A DNA stretch of 10,510 nt from CAYOVG01 sp964407285 (GCA_964407285.1 CAYOVG010000260.1:1-10510), one strand, 5' to 3'; shown: positions 1 through 6,342, numbered from the stretch's first letter. Numbers and translations are program-made. The notes: a model not told the origin generated them from the sequence alone.

Positions 1-866
1 GCCGCGTCGATGGGCATGGGATAGGCAACGTTCGCGGTATCGTCCAGGACTTTCACGCCGGGAGCAGCCGCGAGGAGTTCCCGCGCTCTTTCCACCGCCA
101 GCGGACCGTTCATCTCGATGGCGACGGATTCGGAATGGCCGTAGTAAACGGGAACACGCACGGTAGTGGCGCACACCCGGATACGGGAATCGTTGAAAAT
201 CTTGCGGGTCTCATTGACCATCTTCATCTCTTCCTCGGTAAACCCGTTGTCGAGGAAGGGACCGATGTGAGGCAGGCAGTTGAAGGCGATCCTGTGGGGG
301 TAAACATTGATGTCGATGTCCTTGCCCGCGACCATGTTCCCCACCTGCTGCTCCAGTTCCTTGATCGCTTTCATGCCGGTACCCGAAACGGCCTGGAAAG
401 TGGTCACGACGATCCGGTCGATTCCCACGGCGTCGTAGATGGGTTTCAGAGCCACCACCATCTGAATGGTCGAGCAGTTGGGATTGGCGATAATGCCGGG
501 ATGGGAGTTGAGCGCCTCGGGATTGACCTCGGGCACCACCAGCGGGATCTTGGGGTCCATGCGGAAGGCGCTCGAATTGTCGACCACCACGCAGCCCGCC
601 CGGGCCGCCACGGGGGCGAACTTCTTGCTCACGCTGCCTCCGGCGGAAAAAAGCGCCAGTTGCACCCCGTTGAAGGAGTCCTCACGGAGTTCTTCGACCG
701 CGACATCCGCACCGCGAAACTTGAGGGTCTTTCCAACCGAACGGGCCGAAGCCAGGAGCTTGATTTCCTTCACAGGAAACGCCCGCTCTTCCAGAACTTT
801 AATCATCATGTTGCCCACCGCTCCGGTGGCCCCAGCGACTGCTACGCGAAACCCATTCTCTCCCAT
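1..866 (-). CDS. asd: Aspartate-semialdehyde dehydrogenase, 3'-truncated by window edge
   Basis: Asd reduces L-aspartyl-4-phosphate with NADPH to aspartate 4-semialdehyde, the branch point to lysine/diaminopimelate, threonine, methionine and isoleucine, in the cytoplasm. I translated 288 codons from ATG at 864-866; the start is supported by a purine-rich AGAGGA ribosome site just upstream (read on the minus strand). The N-terminus has the NADP-binding glycine-rich loop GATGAVG (residues 12-18). The catalytic cysteine is Cys131 in the NPNCST motif (codon 474-476), and the active-site histidine is His244 in YYGHSES (codon 135-137). The family is about 340 residues, so roughly the last 50 lie outside the window. 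It is the last visible gene of the leuC-leuD-leuB-asd cluster but sits 361 bp after leuB, so it may have its own promoter. Recognition is firm. Confidence 0.96.
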   Translation of the reverse strand, partial: MGENGFRVAVAGATGAVGNMMIKVLEERAFPVKEIKLLASARSVGKTLKFRGADVAVEELREDSFNGVQLALFSAGGSVSKKFAPVAARAGCVVVDNSSAFRMDPKIPLVVPEVNPEALNSHPGIIANPNCSTIQMVVALKPIYDAVGIDRIVVTTFQAVSGTGMKAIKELEQQVGNMVAGKDIDINVYPHRIAFNCLPHIGPFLDNGFTEEEMKMVNETRKIFNDSRIRVCATTVRVPVYYGHSESVAIEMNGPLAVERARELLAAAPGVKVLDDTANVAYPMPIDA

Positions 867-1034
867 TTCGTCCTCTTTCTAATTCGATTAAGCAATTGTC
901 CGCTGCCGGATCAGAGATTGACAGTGAATCGAACTTCAGGCCTCTTCCTCAATTTCAGCTCCATCGAGACTACTATTCCCATACCGAATCCGCACACTGA
1001 ACAAAGGGCGCCGGATTGTCCCGCTCCAGCATTC

Positions 1035-1050
1035 CCACGTTGGAACGTGG
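1035..1050. repeat. Short intergenic palindrome
   Basis: Perfect inverted repeat: CCACGTT at 1035-1041, loop GG, AACGTGG at 1044-1050. It resembles a degenerate version of the CCCAC...GTGGG palindrome class also seen at 9202-9235. It is not followed by a T-run on either strand, so a repeat element is more likely than a terminator. Confidence 0.5.
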
Positions 1051-1083
1051 AGACGATGAAACCTCTTCCCGCCTTTCAGCATT

Positions 1084-1100
1084 GGTGGGCAACGCTTCGC
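1084..1100. repeat. Direct repeat copy 1 (17-mer, half palindrome)
   Basis: GGTGGGCAACGCTTCGC is identical to 1170-1186, 86 bp away. This copy lacks the complementary right arm (TTGCCCACC) that copy 2 has, so it looks like a truncated copy of the palindromic element. Confidence 0.6.
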
Positions 1101-1153
1101 CGACGGAAATCGGAAGAACGAAAACTCCATTCCTCCGGCATCCGACAGCCGAT

Positions 1154-1197
1154 CACCGACCTCTGCGTCGGTGGGCAACGCTTCGCTCTTGCCCACC
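1154..1197. repeat. Overlapping palindromes; direct repeat copy 2
   Basis: Two mutually exclusive hairpins share bases 1170-1173. The first is CACCGAC (1154-1160), loop CTCTGC, GTCGGTG (1167-1173). The second is GGTGGGCAA (1170-1178), a 10-nt loop, TTGCCCACC (1189-1197). The left arm and loop of the second include the 17-mer shared with 1084-1100. This layout is typical of REP-like intergenic elements. It could also slow transcription or protect the 3' end of the leuB message, which I infer only from position. Confidence 0.6.
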
Positions 1198-1227
1198 CCG
1201 CAACTCTTCCCGTCCTCCCGCCTGCTC

Positions 1228-2304
1228 CTATGCGCTCGTGGCGATATGATCGGCGACCAGGTCTCCGACCTCACTGGTGCCATGGCCCATGCGGCCGGCC
1301 GCAAGGTCCTTCACGTCCTCGGCCACGACCTTCTTGACGGCATTTTCCACCCTGCGCGCCGCAGACTCCTCGCCCAGGTAATCGAGAGCCATCTGGGCCG
1401 CTGCAATGGCGGCCAGCGGGTTGATGATATTCATGCCCGTGTACTTGGGCGCCGATCCTCCGATGGGCTCGAACATGGACACGCCCTGCGGATTAATGTT
1501 CCCGCCCGCGGCGATCCCCATGCCCCCCTGGATCATCGCACCCAGGTCCGTGATGATATCGCCGAACATGTTGTCCGTTACGATGACGTCGAACCACTCG
1601 GGGTTTTTCACCATCCACATGCAGGTGGCGTCCACATGGGCGTAGTCGGTCTGAATGTCGGGGTACTCCCCGGCAACTTCCTTGAAAACGCGCTCCCAAA
1701 GGTCGAAGGCGTAGGTCAGCACGTTGGTCTTGCCGCAAAGGGTGAGCTTCTTCCGCTGGTTGCGCCGGCGGCAGAAATCAAACGCGAAACGCAGACAACG
1801 CTCGACGCCCATCCTGGTGTTCACGGATTCCTGGACGGCCACTTCGTGCGGCGTGCCCTTGCGAAGAAACCCGCCCGCCCCGGCGTACAGGCCTTCCGTG
1901 TTCTCGCGGACCACGACGAAGTTGATGTCGTCGGGCCCTTTGTCCTTGAGCGGCGTATCCACACCGGGATAGAGAATCACGGGACGAAGATTGATGTACT
2001 GATCGAGTTGAAAGCGCAGCTCGAGCAGCAACCCTTTTTCCAGGATGCCGGGCTTTACGTCGGGATGCCCGATCGCCCCGAGGAGTATGGCGTCGAGTCC
2101 CCTGAGTTCTTCCAGCACGCTGGGGGGCAGGATTTCTCCCGTGCGCAGATACCGGTCCCCGCCCAGGTCGTAGTGGACCCAATCCACCTTGAAATTCTCC
2201 TTCGCCGCAACGGCTTCGAAAGCCTTGAGTGCCTCGCGAACCACCTCGGGGCCCGTGCCGTCTCCGGGCATAACCCCAATCCGATAATTCTTCTTCTGCT
2301 CCAT
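1228..2304 (-). CDS. leuB: 3-isopropylmalate dehydrogenase (NADP-type pocket residues)
   Basis: The product oxidises and decarboxylates 3-isopropylmalate to 2-ketoisocaproate, the third step of leucine synthesis, in the cytoplasm. It has 358 residues, normal for the family, with the glycine-rich GDGTGPEV start (14-21). The isopropylmalate-specific loop EKGLL (89-93) and following LR distinguish it from isocitrate dehydrogenase. Substrate arginines are Arg97, Arg107 (NLRP) and Arg133 (VVREN). Catalytic residues are Tyr140 and Lys192 (GKTNVL), and metal-binding aspartates are Asp225, Asp249 and Asp253. Unusually, the coenzyme loop reads IGGSAPKYTG, with Lys287-Tyr288 where NAD-dependent family members carry Asp-Ile. 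A GAGGA ribosome site precedes ATG 2302-2304. leuD ends 102 bp upstream. The leuCD context supports leucine synthesis rather than another beta-decarboxylating dehydrogenase. The coenzyme preference is an inference. Confidence 0.95.
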   Translation of the reverse strand: MEQKKNYRIGVMPGDGTGPEVVREALKAFEAVAAKENFKVDWVHYDLGGDRYLRTGEILPPSVLEELRGLDAILLGAIGHPDVKPGILEKGLLLELRFQLDQYINLRPVILYPGVDTPLKDKGPDDINFVVVRENTEGLYAGAGGFLRKGTPHEVAVQESVNTRMGVERCLRFAFDFCRRRNQRKKLTLCGKTNVLTYAFDLWERVFKEVAGEYPDIQTDYAHVDATCMWMVKNPEWFDVIVTDNMFGDIITDLGAMIQGGMGIAAGGNINPQGVSMFEPIGGSAPKYTGMNIINPLAAIAAAQMALDYLGEESAARRVENAVKKVVAEDVKDLAAGRMGHGTSEVGDLVADHIATSA

Positions 2305-2406
2305 GTACGTCGTCCTCGTTCGTCTCTAATGTAACATCAGTCGGCAATCCGGCATCCGACATCCACATCGGGCAACAGGTATCCGGCCGGCATCAGGCGC
2401 CCGGTT
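2305..2406. repeat. Degenerate GATGCCGGAT-type repeats between leuD and leuB
   Basis: The 102-bp spacer contains overlapping degenerate units on the minus strand (GATGCCGG, GATGTCGG, GATGCCGGATTGCCG) around 2341-2397. The 14-mer TCCGGCATCCGACA at 2348-2361 also occurs at 1134-1147 in the leuB-asd spacer. No gene or T-run terminator is visible. leuB is probably still cotranscribed with leuCD. Confidence 0.4.
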
Positions 2407-2910
2407 TCACTTCCCCTCGCGGGCGAGTTGCTCGCGCACGTAGGGGATGAGGCCCCCCGCATTGAGAAGGGCTTGCATGAAGGGGGGTATCGGTTCGGCG
2501 CGGTAAGTCTGTCCACGCGAACGATTGACGATGGTCCCGCTGTCGAGATCCACCTCGATCTCGTCGCCCGTCCGTATGGCCGCGGCCGCTTCCGGGCATT
2601 CCAGAATGGGAAGTCCCGTATTGAACGCGTTGCGGTAGAAGATGCGCGCGAAACTCTGCGCGACCACGCAACTGACGCCTGCCGCCTTGATGGAGACCGG
2701 AGCGTGTTCCCGGGAGGAACCGCAACCGAAGTTCTTCCCCGCCACGATGATATCGCCGGCTTTTACCTTCCCCGCAAACGTCGCATCCGCGTCTTCCATG
2801 CAATGAGCGGCCAGTTCCTTCGGGTCCGAAGTATTCAGGTAGCGTGCCGGGATGATCGCGTCCGTATCCACATCATCCCCGAATTTCCATGTATTACCCT
2901 GCAATTTCAT
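2407..2910 (-). CDS. leuD: 3-isopropylmalate dehydratase small subunit
   Basis: This is the small (swivel-domain) subunit of isopropylmalate isomerase and works with LeuC to convert 2-isopropylmalate to 3-isopropylmalate through dehydration and rehydration. It has 167 residues, matching the short archaeal-like subfamily rather than the roughly 200-residue E. coli LeuD. Visible motifs are FGDDVDTDAIIPARYL near the N-terminus (residues 10-25), the substrate loop YLNT (24-27), and the conserved GCGSSREHAP block (62-71), which contacts substrate carboxylates. The homoaconitase-type loop is usually YLRT, and here Asn replaces Arg. That and the leuC/leuB neighbours favour isopropylmalate isomerase. 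It starts at ATG 2908-2910 with a GAGGTG ribosome site, 20 bp after the leuC stop, so it is clearly co-transcribed with leuC. Confidence 0.95.
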   Translation of the reverse strand: MKLQGNTWKFGDDVDTDAIIPARYLNTSDPKELAAHCMEDADATFAGKVKAGDIIVAGKNFGCGSSREHAPVSIKAAGVSCVVAQSFARIFYRNAFNTGLPILECPEAAAAIRTGDEIEVDLDSGTIVNRSRGQTYRAEPIPPFMQALLNAGGLIPYVREQLAREGK

Positions 2911-2930
2911 GATGTAGCACCTCGCTTGTG

Positions 2931-4193
2931 TTATCCGACTTCATCGGGATGAGCGATACGCCCCAGGACGGCCGAAGCCGCCGCAACGGCGGGATTTGCC
3001 AGGTACACCTCGCTTTCGGGGTGTCCCATCCTGCCGACGAAATTCCTGTTGGTGGTGGCCACGGCCCGCTCTCCGGCGGCGAGAATGCCCATGTGCCCAC
3101 CGAGGCACGGCCCGCACGTGGGCGTGCTCACGGCGGCATCGGCATCGAGGAAGATTTCGAAGAGCCCCTCCTGCATGGCCTGCCGGTAGATGAGCTGTGT
3201 CGCCGGGATAATGATGCAGCGCACATTGGAGGAGACTTTCCTGCCCTTGAGCACCTTCGCGGCTTCTCTCAGATCCTCCAGCCGTCCGTTCGTACACGAC
3301 CCGATAACCACCTGGTCGATGGAAGTTTCGGGAAGCTCGTTGACGGGCCGCACATTCCCGGGTGAATGCGGCAGCGCCACCATGGGGGCAAAGTTGGTGA
3401 CGTCCCATTCATAGACCGTCTCATAACGGGCATCCGGATCGCTTGCATGGAACTTGTACGGCCTGCGCGCGCGCTCCTTCACGTAGGCTTCCGTGACGGC
3501 GTCGGGAGCGATGATTCCGGCCTTCGCCCCGGCTTCGATGGCCATGTTGCTCATGGTGAAGCGTTCGGCCATGGGCATCGATTCGATCACTTCGCCGGTG
3601 AATTCCATGGCCATGTAGAGCGCGCCGTCAACGCCGATCTGCCCGATCGTGTAGAGGATGAGGTCCTTCCCGCTCACCCACGGCTGCATCTTTCCGCGAT
3701 AGACGAACTTTACGGAAGACGGGACCTTGAACCAGATCTTGCCCGTTACCATGGTGGCTCCCAGGTCGGTGCTGCCGACTCCCGTGGCGAAGGCCCCGAG
3801 GCCGCCGTAGGTGCAGGTATGGCTGTCGGCTCCGATCACCAGGTCTCCGGGAAGCACGAGGCCCTGCTCGGGAAGCAGAGCGTGCTCGACGCCCATGCGG
3901 CCCACTTCGAAGTAGTGAACCACTCCGTACTTCCGGGAAAACTCCCTCAGCATCTTCACCTGGGCGGCCGATGCGATGTCTTTATTAGGAGTAAAATGAT
4001 CGGGCACCAGGGCGATCCGCTCGGGGTCGAACACCCGCGTCGCCCCCGCCTCGTGGAAGGCTTTGATGGCCAGGGGAGCAGTGATGTCATTCCCCAGGGC
4101 GAAATCGACACGCGCTTCGATCAGTTCGCCGGGATGCACTTCCCCTCGATCGGTATGAGCCGCCAGAATCTTTTCAGCAATCGTCATGGACAT
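2931..4193 (-). CDS. leuC: 3-isopropylmalate dehydratase large subunit
   Basis: This is the catalytic aconitase-family subunit of isopropylmalate isomerase, holding a [4Fe-4S] cluster whose unligated iron binds substrate. It has 420 residues, the size of the archaeal-like LeuC/homoaconitase subfamily. Cluster cysteines are Cys300 (IGSCTNGR), Cys360 and Cys363 (TCGPCLGG). The GADSHTCTYGGLGAFATGVGSTD region (121-143) and the NMAIEAGAKAG block (216-226) are also typical. I placed the start at ATG 4191-4193 (MSMTIAEKIL) because AAGGAG lies 9 nt upstream. A second ATG two codons in (4187) is less well spaced. The frame stays open upstream to 4457, but that part resembles no LeuC. It is the first gene of the cluster, and a terminator-like hairpin lies in its leader (4301-4329). 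Confidence 0.96.
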   Translation of the reverse strand: MSMTIAEKILAAHTDRGEVHPGELIEARVDFALGNDITAPLAIKAFHEAGATRVFDPERIALVPDHFTPNKDIASAAQVKMLREFSRKYGVVHYFEVGRMGVEHALLPEQGLVLPGDLVIGADSHTCTYGGLGAFATGVGSTDLGATMVTGKIWFKVPSSVKFVYRGKMQPWVSGKDLILYTIGQIGVDGALYMAMEFTGEVIESMPMAERFTMSNMAIEAGAKAGIIAPDAVTEAYVKERARRPYKFHASDPDARYETVYEWDVTNFAPMVALPHSPGNVRPVNELPETSIDQVVIGSCTNGRLEDLREAAKVLKGRKVSSNVRCIIIPATQLIYRQAMQEGLFEIFLDADAAVSTPTCGPCLGGHMGILAAGERAVATTNRNFVGRMGHPESEVYLANPAVAAASAVLGRIAHPDEVG

Positions 4194-4579
4194 TGATTGT
4201 CTCTCCTTCGAACAACCGGCCGCCGGCACGGAAATGGACCCGCCCGGACGAAAGTCCCTCTTCCGTCCACTGCGTAAGTGATTTATATCATTGAACACCA
4301 TAAAGAAAAACAGGCGCCGGGCCGACGCCCCCATACGCCATGTTCCTGATAATACAAGTATACAAAACACGAAGCCATTTACATTAGGACAAAACCGGGA
4401 AGAAAACAAGAACGAATTGACGGAGAAGATTCCTTCCCTTGCGTGTTTTTCTTGCATTCCGCGGCAAAGCGCTCACGACAGTGTTTTTTGTGATAAAAAT
4501 GGGTTAAAGCAGAACCGGCGCAGACGCGGACCGGATGAACCGGATGAAGATGAAACGACGGGAGGAAAACGGAGAAACG
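4194..4579. promoter_or_regulatory. Divergent control region between leuC and the methyltransferase
   Basis: This 386-bp region separates two outward-facing genes and is more AT-rich than its surroundings, as expected of a promoter region. On the leuC side it holds a terminator-like hairpin (4301-4329). AT-rich hexamers resembling -10 boxes on the minus strand lie upstream of the hairpin (TATACT at 4357-4362, TATTAT at 4349-4354), and another lies downstream of it (TATAAA at 4282-4287). None has a convincing -35 partner, so the start site is unresolved. I looked for the T-box consensus (AGGGTGGNACCGCG) and did not find it. No strong promoter could be assigned to the plus-strand gene. Confidence 0.5.
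4301..4329 (-). terminator. Intrinsic terminator / attenuator candidate in the leuC leader
   Basis: Read on the minus strand, GGCGTC, a 5-nt loop GGCCC and GGCGCC form a 6-bp stem with one G-T wobble, followed at once by TGTTTTTCTTTA. That is the classic GC stem plus U-tract of a Rho-independent terminator. It points towards leuC, whose start is about 110 nt further on, so it would stop leuC transcripts made from any promoter upstream of 4329. The plus-strand side has no T-run. Attenuation is inferred; it could instead end an unrelated short transcript while leuC uses a promoter near 4282. Confidence 0.6.
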
Positions 4580-5422
4580 ATGGAGAATCGCAGCACGTGC
4601 CCTCGGGAACTGGTGGTGTATGAATGTCTTGGGCGCGGGAACCGTCCGCCGCGCGGGGAACCGGTATCGGAGAACTACCTGGGAATCTGGCCCGAGCCCC
4701 CTTACTACTACCTTTTCTTCACTCGCCACGACGACCCGGCCATGGCTGAATGGCTCCGGGGTCAAGACCTGCTGGTCCTTCGCGACACCTACCGCATGGA
4801 CTACGCGCAATGGCAGGACGTGTCCCGTGAAGGCGTCAGGGTGGGCCCTTTTTTCGTCCACTGCGGACTATCGAATCCCCCGCCGGGGGACGACAACCGC
4901 GAAAGCCCCATGGTCATACGGCTCCGACCCGGTGTGGCCTTCGGTTCCGGCCTGCACCCGACCACTCGTGGATGCCTGCTGGCCCTGGCGGAACTCTTCG
5001 AGACTCATCCCCCGAGACGCGTGGTGGATCTGGGAACGGGAACGGGGATTCTGGCCATGGCGTGCGGGCGACTGGGCGCCGCGGCCGTCTGGGCGCTGGA
5101 CTGCCTCCCGCTCGCGGCGAAAGAGACGTGGCTGAACATACGCGCCAACGGCCTGGAAGGCGCCGTTCACGCCCTTGTTGGGGACAGCCTGGACTGCATA
5201 GCCGGTACGGCCGAACTGCTGGTCATGAACATCGAATGGCCCTGCCTCACAAAGGTCCTGAGAGAGCAAGACTGGACGCGGTTTCCTTTAACGGTCCTGA
5301 GCGGCTTTCTCGGTTCCCAGTGCAGGAGCCTGGAACGGTTGATCCCCGCGGAGTCCGAAATCGTCTCTCGCTTTGACCTGGAAGATTGGACCACCCTGAC
5401 CGTGCGCAACAAGAGAAGTTGA
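4580..5422 (+). CDS. PrmA-like SAM-dependent methyltransferase
   Basis: This is a 280-residue protein of the PrmA family; the founding member trimethylates ribosomal protein L11. Residues 1-110 correspond in position to the PrmA substrate-recognition domain but are divergent. Then come RLRPGVAFGSGLHPTT (114-129), the PrmA signature loop; the SAM-binding motif I VVDLGTGTGILA (148-159); the acidic residue of motif II in ALDCLPLA (172-179); and VMNIEWPCL (215-223), in place of the usual ANILADPL. I chose ATG 4580 because GGAG sits 5 nt upstream; an in-frame ATG at 4535 lacks a ribosome site. It is transcribed away from leuC. The fold and SAM use are secure, but the substrate is not: L11 is the default guess, and another protein-lysine target is possible. 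Confidence 0.8.
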   Translation: MENRSTCPRELVVYECLGRGNRPPRGEPVSENYLGIWPEPPYYYLFFTRHDDPAMAEWLRGQDLLVLRDTYRMDYAQWQDVSREGVRVGPFFVHCGLSNPPPGDDNRESPMVIRLRPGVAFGSGLHPTTRGCLLALAELFETHPPRRVVDLGTGTGILAMACGRLGAAAVWALDCLPLAAKETWLNIRANGLEGAVHALVGDSLDCIAGTAELLVMNIEWPCLTKVLREQDWTRFPLTVLSGFLGSQCRSLERLIPAESEIVSRFDLEDWTTLTVRNKRS

Positions 5423-5448
5423 GGGCCGGTCCGGGTCGAACTGAAGGA

Positions 5449-5483
5449 CGGCGCCGGCATCGGAAGTGGATCGGCCGGCGCCG
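5449..5483. terminator. GC-rich hairpin between convergent genes
   Basis: A perfect 10-bp inverted repeat, CGGCGCCGGC (5449-5458) and GCCGGCGCCG (5474-5483), has a 15-nt loop. It lies between the end of the methyltransferase gene (5422) and the end of the convergent membrane-protein gene (5489). Its position fits a bidirectional terminator. No T-run follows on either side, so it may act as a 3'-end stabiliser or need a factor. Confidence 0.5.
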
Positions 5484-5488
5484 AAGTG

Positions 5489-5995
5489 CTACTGCTCGGG
5501 CCAGGCGCCGCCTCTGAAACGGAACAAATCCAAGGAAAAGAGACAAGCCTGGTAGAAGCCGTAGATCGTCACGAGGGAAAACACGAGAAGAACTATTTCG
5601 AGGACACTGCCCATTTCCGCTTGTGAATGGGATAGACCGATCGACAAAGAAGCAATCAGGCCGCCGATGAACATCAGGAAGTAGCGCTTGATGTCGCGTT
5701 TGCACTTTTCCGCGGCAAATTTCTTCGCATACTGTCCGGCCCACGTTCCCCATCCGTTTACGGGTCGCTTGCCCTGAGCGATGTCCGCCACCGCGCTTAC
5801 GAAGCTCCGCGCCGTCCGGCGGTCCGATCCCGAGTATTTGACGAGGCGACTCGTAACCATCTCGGCGTTCATCGCCGACTTGACCAGTTCGGCCTGCGTC
5901 ATGTTGAACAACCACAGAAAGGCCCTGTTACAGTTATCGTCTCCGACATCCAGGGTAAAACTGCCCTGTACCGTTTCGATTTCCACTGGTTCCAT
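5489..5995 (-). CDS. Hypothetical protein with two membrane helices
   Basis: This is a 168-residue protein of a family I do not recognise. Residues 1-104 are soluble and mixed in charge, with a basic, Lys/Arg-rich end (91-104). Two hydrophobic segments follow, about 105-122 and 129-151, joined by a short loop, with the short tail ending at AWPEQ. The positive-inside rule places the N-domain in the cytoplasm with a helical hairpin in the inner membrane. The start at ATG 5993-5995 is well supported by AAGGAG six bases upstream. No enzymatic motif is visible. The N-terminal region includes a possible small helical bundle (residues 33-75). It is convergent with the methyltransferase gene and lies just after a coding-like stretch that overlaps its start in another frame. 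Confidence 0.75.
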   Translation of the reverse strand: MEPVEIETVQGSFTLDVGDDNCNRAFLWLFNMTQAELVKSAMNAEMVTSRLVKYSGSDRRTARSFVSAVADIAQGKRPVNGWGTWAGQYAKKFAAEKCKRDIKRYFLMFIGGLIASLSIGLSHSQAEMGSVLEIVLLVFSLVTIYGFYQACLFSLDLFRFRGGAWPEQ

Positions 5996-6294
5996 TTCGA
6001 ACTCCTTGCATCCTGGAATACCCTTCGCCGTACAGGCTGAAAATAACAGTATATTACAGAGGCGAACGCTGCCTCAAGAGTAAAATCGTACGGATCGTCC
6101 AACGGCAAACAGAAGCAAAGCAAGACTTCGCCTTCGTCCGGACCCCGGCTGAACAGGCGCGCGGGAATTCTTCCGCTGAAGGTTCGTATCGTCCATCCCT
6201 GCGCCTTCAAAGAGGAAAAAGCGCTCGAGACCTCGGGGAAGAGTGGGTCGGTCTCCCGGCTCGTGTTATAATTATTACGTAAAAACAGAACTTT
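5899..6294 (-). pseudogene. Coding-like stretch lacking a normal start; possible gene remnant
   Basis: A minus-strand frame stays open from 6294 to a stop at 5899-5901. From about 6294 to 6060 it has protein-like composition and GC-rich third positions (for example RETDPLFPEVSSAFSSLK, then GEVLLCFCLPLDDPYDFTLE). It has no ATG or GTG; a TTG at 6208-6210 has no ribosome site. An ATG at 6296-6298 is one base out of frame: ATG, one extra T, then AAAGTTCTG gives a plausible MKVLFLRNN start if the T is removed. The last 97 bases overlap the next gene in a different frame. I recognise no family. It may be a decayed gene, a frameshifted start or chance. Confidence 0.25.
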
Positions 6295-6342
6295 ACATCG
6301 ACTTTGAAAGCAGAGCCAAAGGGAGAAAAGGGAGATGATCCG
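5996..6342. other. Intergenic region between divergent small genes
   Basis: The 347-bp stretch carries the ribosome site of the minus-strand membrane-protein gene (AAGGAG next to 5995), the promoter of the plus-strand small secreted protein (6264-6272), and the uncertain coding-like minus frame. The part at 6265-6300 is distinctly AT-rich. No other feature is visible. Confidence 0.5.
6264..6272 (+). promoter_or_regulatory. Extended -10 promoter for the small secreted protein gene
   Basis: TGTTATAAT matches the extended -10 consensus (TGn followed by a perfect TATAAT at 6267-6272). No good -35 lies 17 bases upstream (TGGGTC), which is usual for extended -10 promoters. Transcription would start near 6279, giving a leader of about 64 nt before the GTG start at 6343. 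Confidence 0.55.

Larger units (their letters stand above)
867..1227. other. leuB-asd intergenic region with palindromic repeats
   Basis: This 361-bp gap inside the otherwise compact cluster has no credible gene. It holds a 7-bp palindrome (CCACGTT, 2-nt loop, AACGTGG) at 1035-1050. The 17-mer GGTGGGCAACGCTTCGC occurs twice, at 1084-1100 and 1170-1186. The second copy forms a perfect 9-bp hairpin that overlaps another 7-bp hairpin. No hairpin is followed by a U-run in the leuB direction, so intrinsic termination after leuB is not evident. I saw no strong promoter for asd here. Confidence 0.7.

Noticed and set aside
466..882. Plus-strand open frames opposite asd (135-1337 and 466-882)
   Set aside because: They are antisense to asd, whose catalytic Cys and His motifs are intact, and have shadow-frame composition.
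1171..2334. Long open frame (387 codons) on the plus strand opposite leuB
   Set aside because: It lies antisense to a full-length LeuB with all catalytic residues. High GC content keeps the opposite strand open, and the translation has the His/Val/Asp-rich look of a shadow frame.
4194..4457. In-frame extension of leuC upstream to an ATG at 4457
   Set aside because: The 88 extra codons are unlike any LeuC N-terminus, run through a terminator hairpin and the real ribosome site, and are AT-rich. The AAGGAG before 4193 decides the start.
4535..4579. Earlier in-frame ATG for the methyltransferase
   Set aside because: There is no ribosome site before it, and the added residues are all charged and not family-like. 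ATG 4580 has GGAG at good spacing.
4194..4579. T-box riboswitch upstream of leuC
   Set aside because: T-boxes control leucine genes in some Desulfobacterota, but the AGGGTGGNACCGCG core is absent on the minus strand here.
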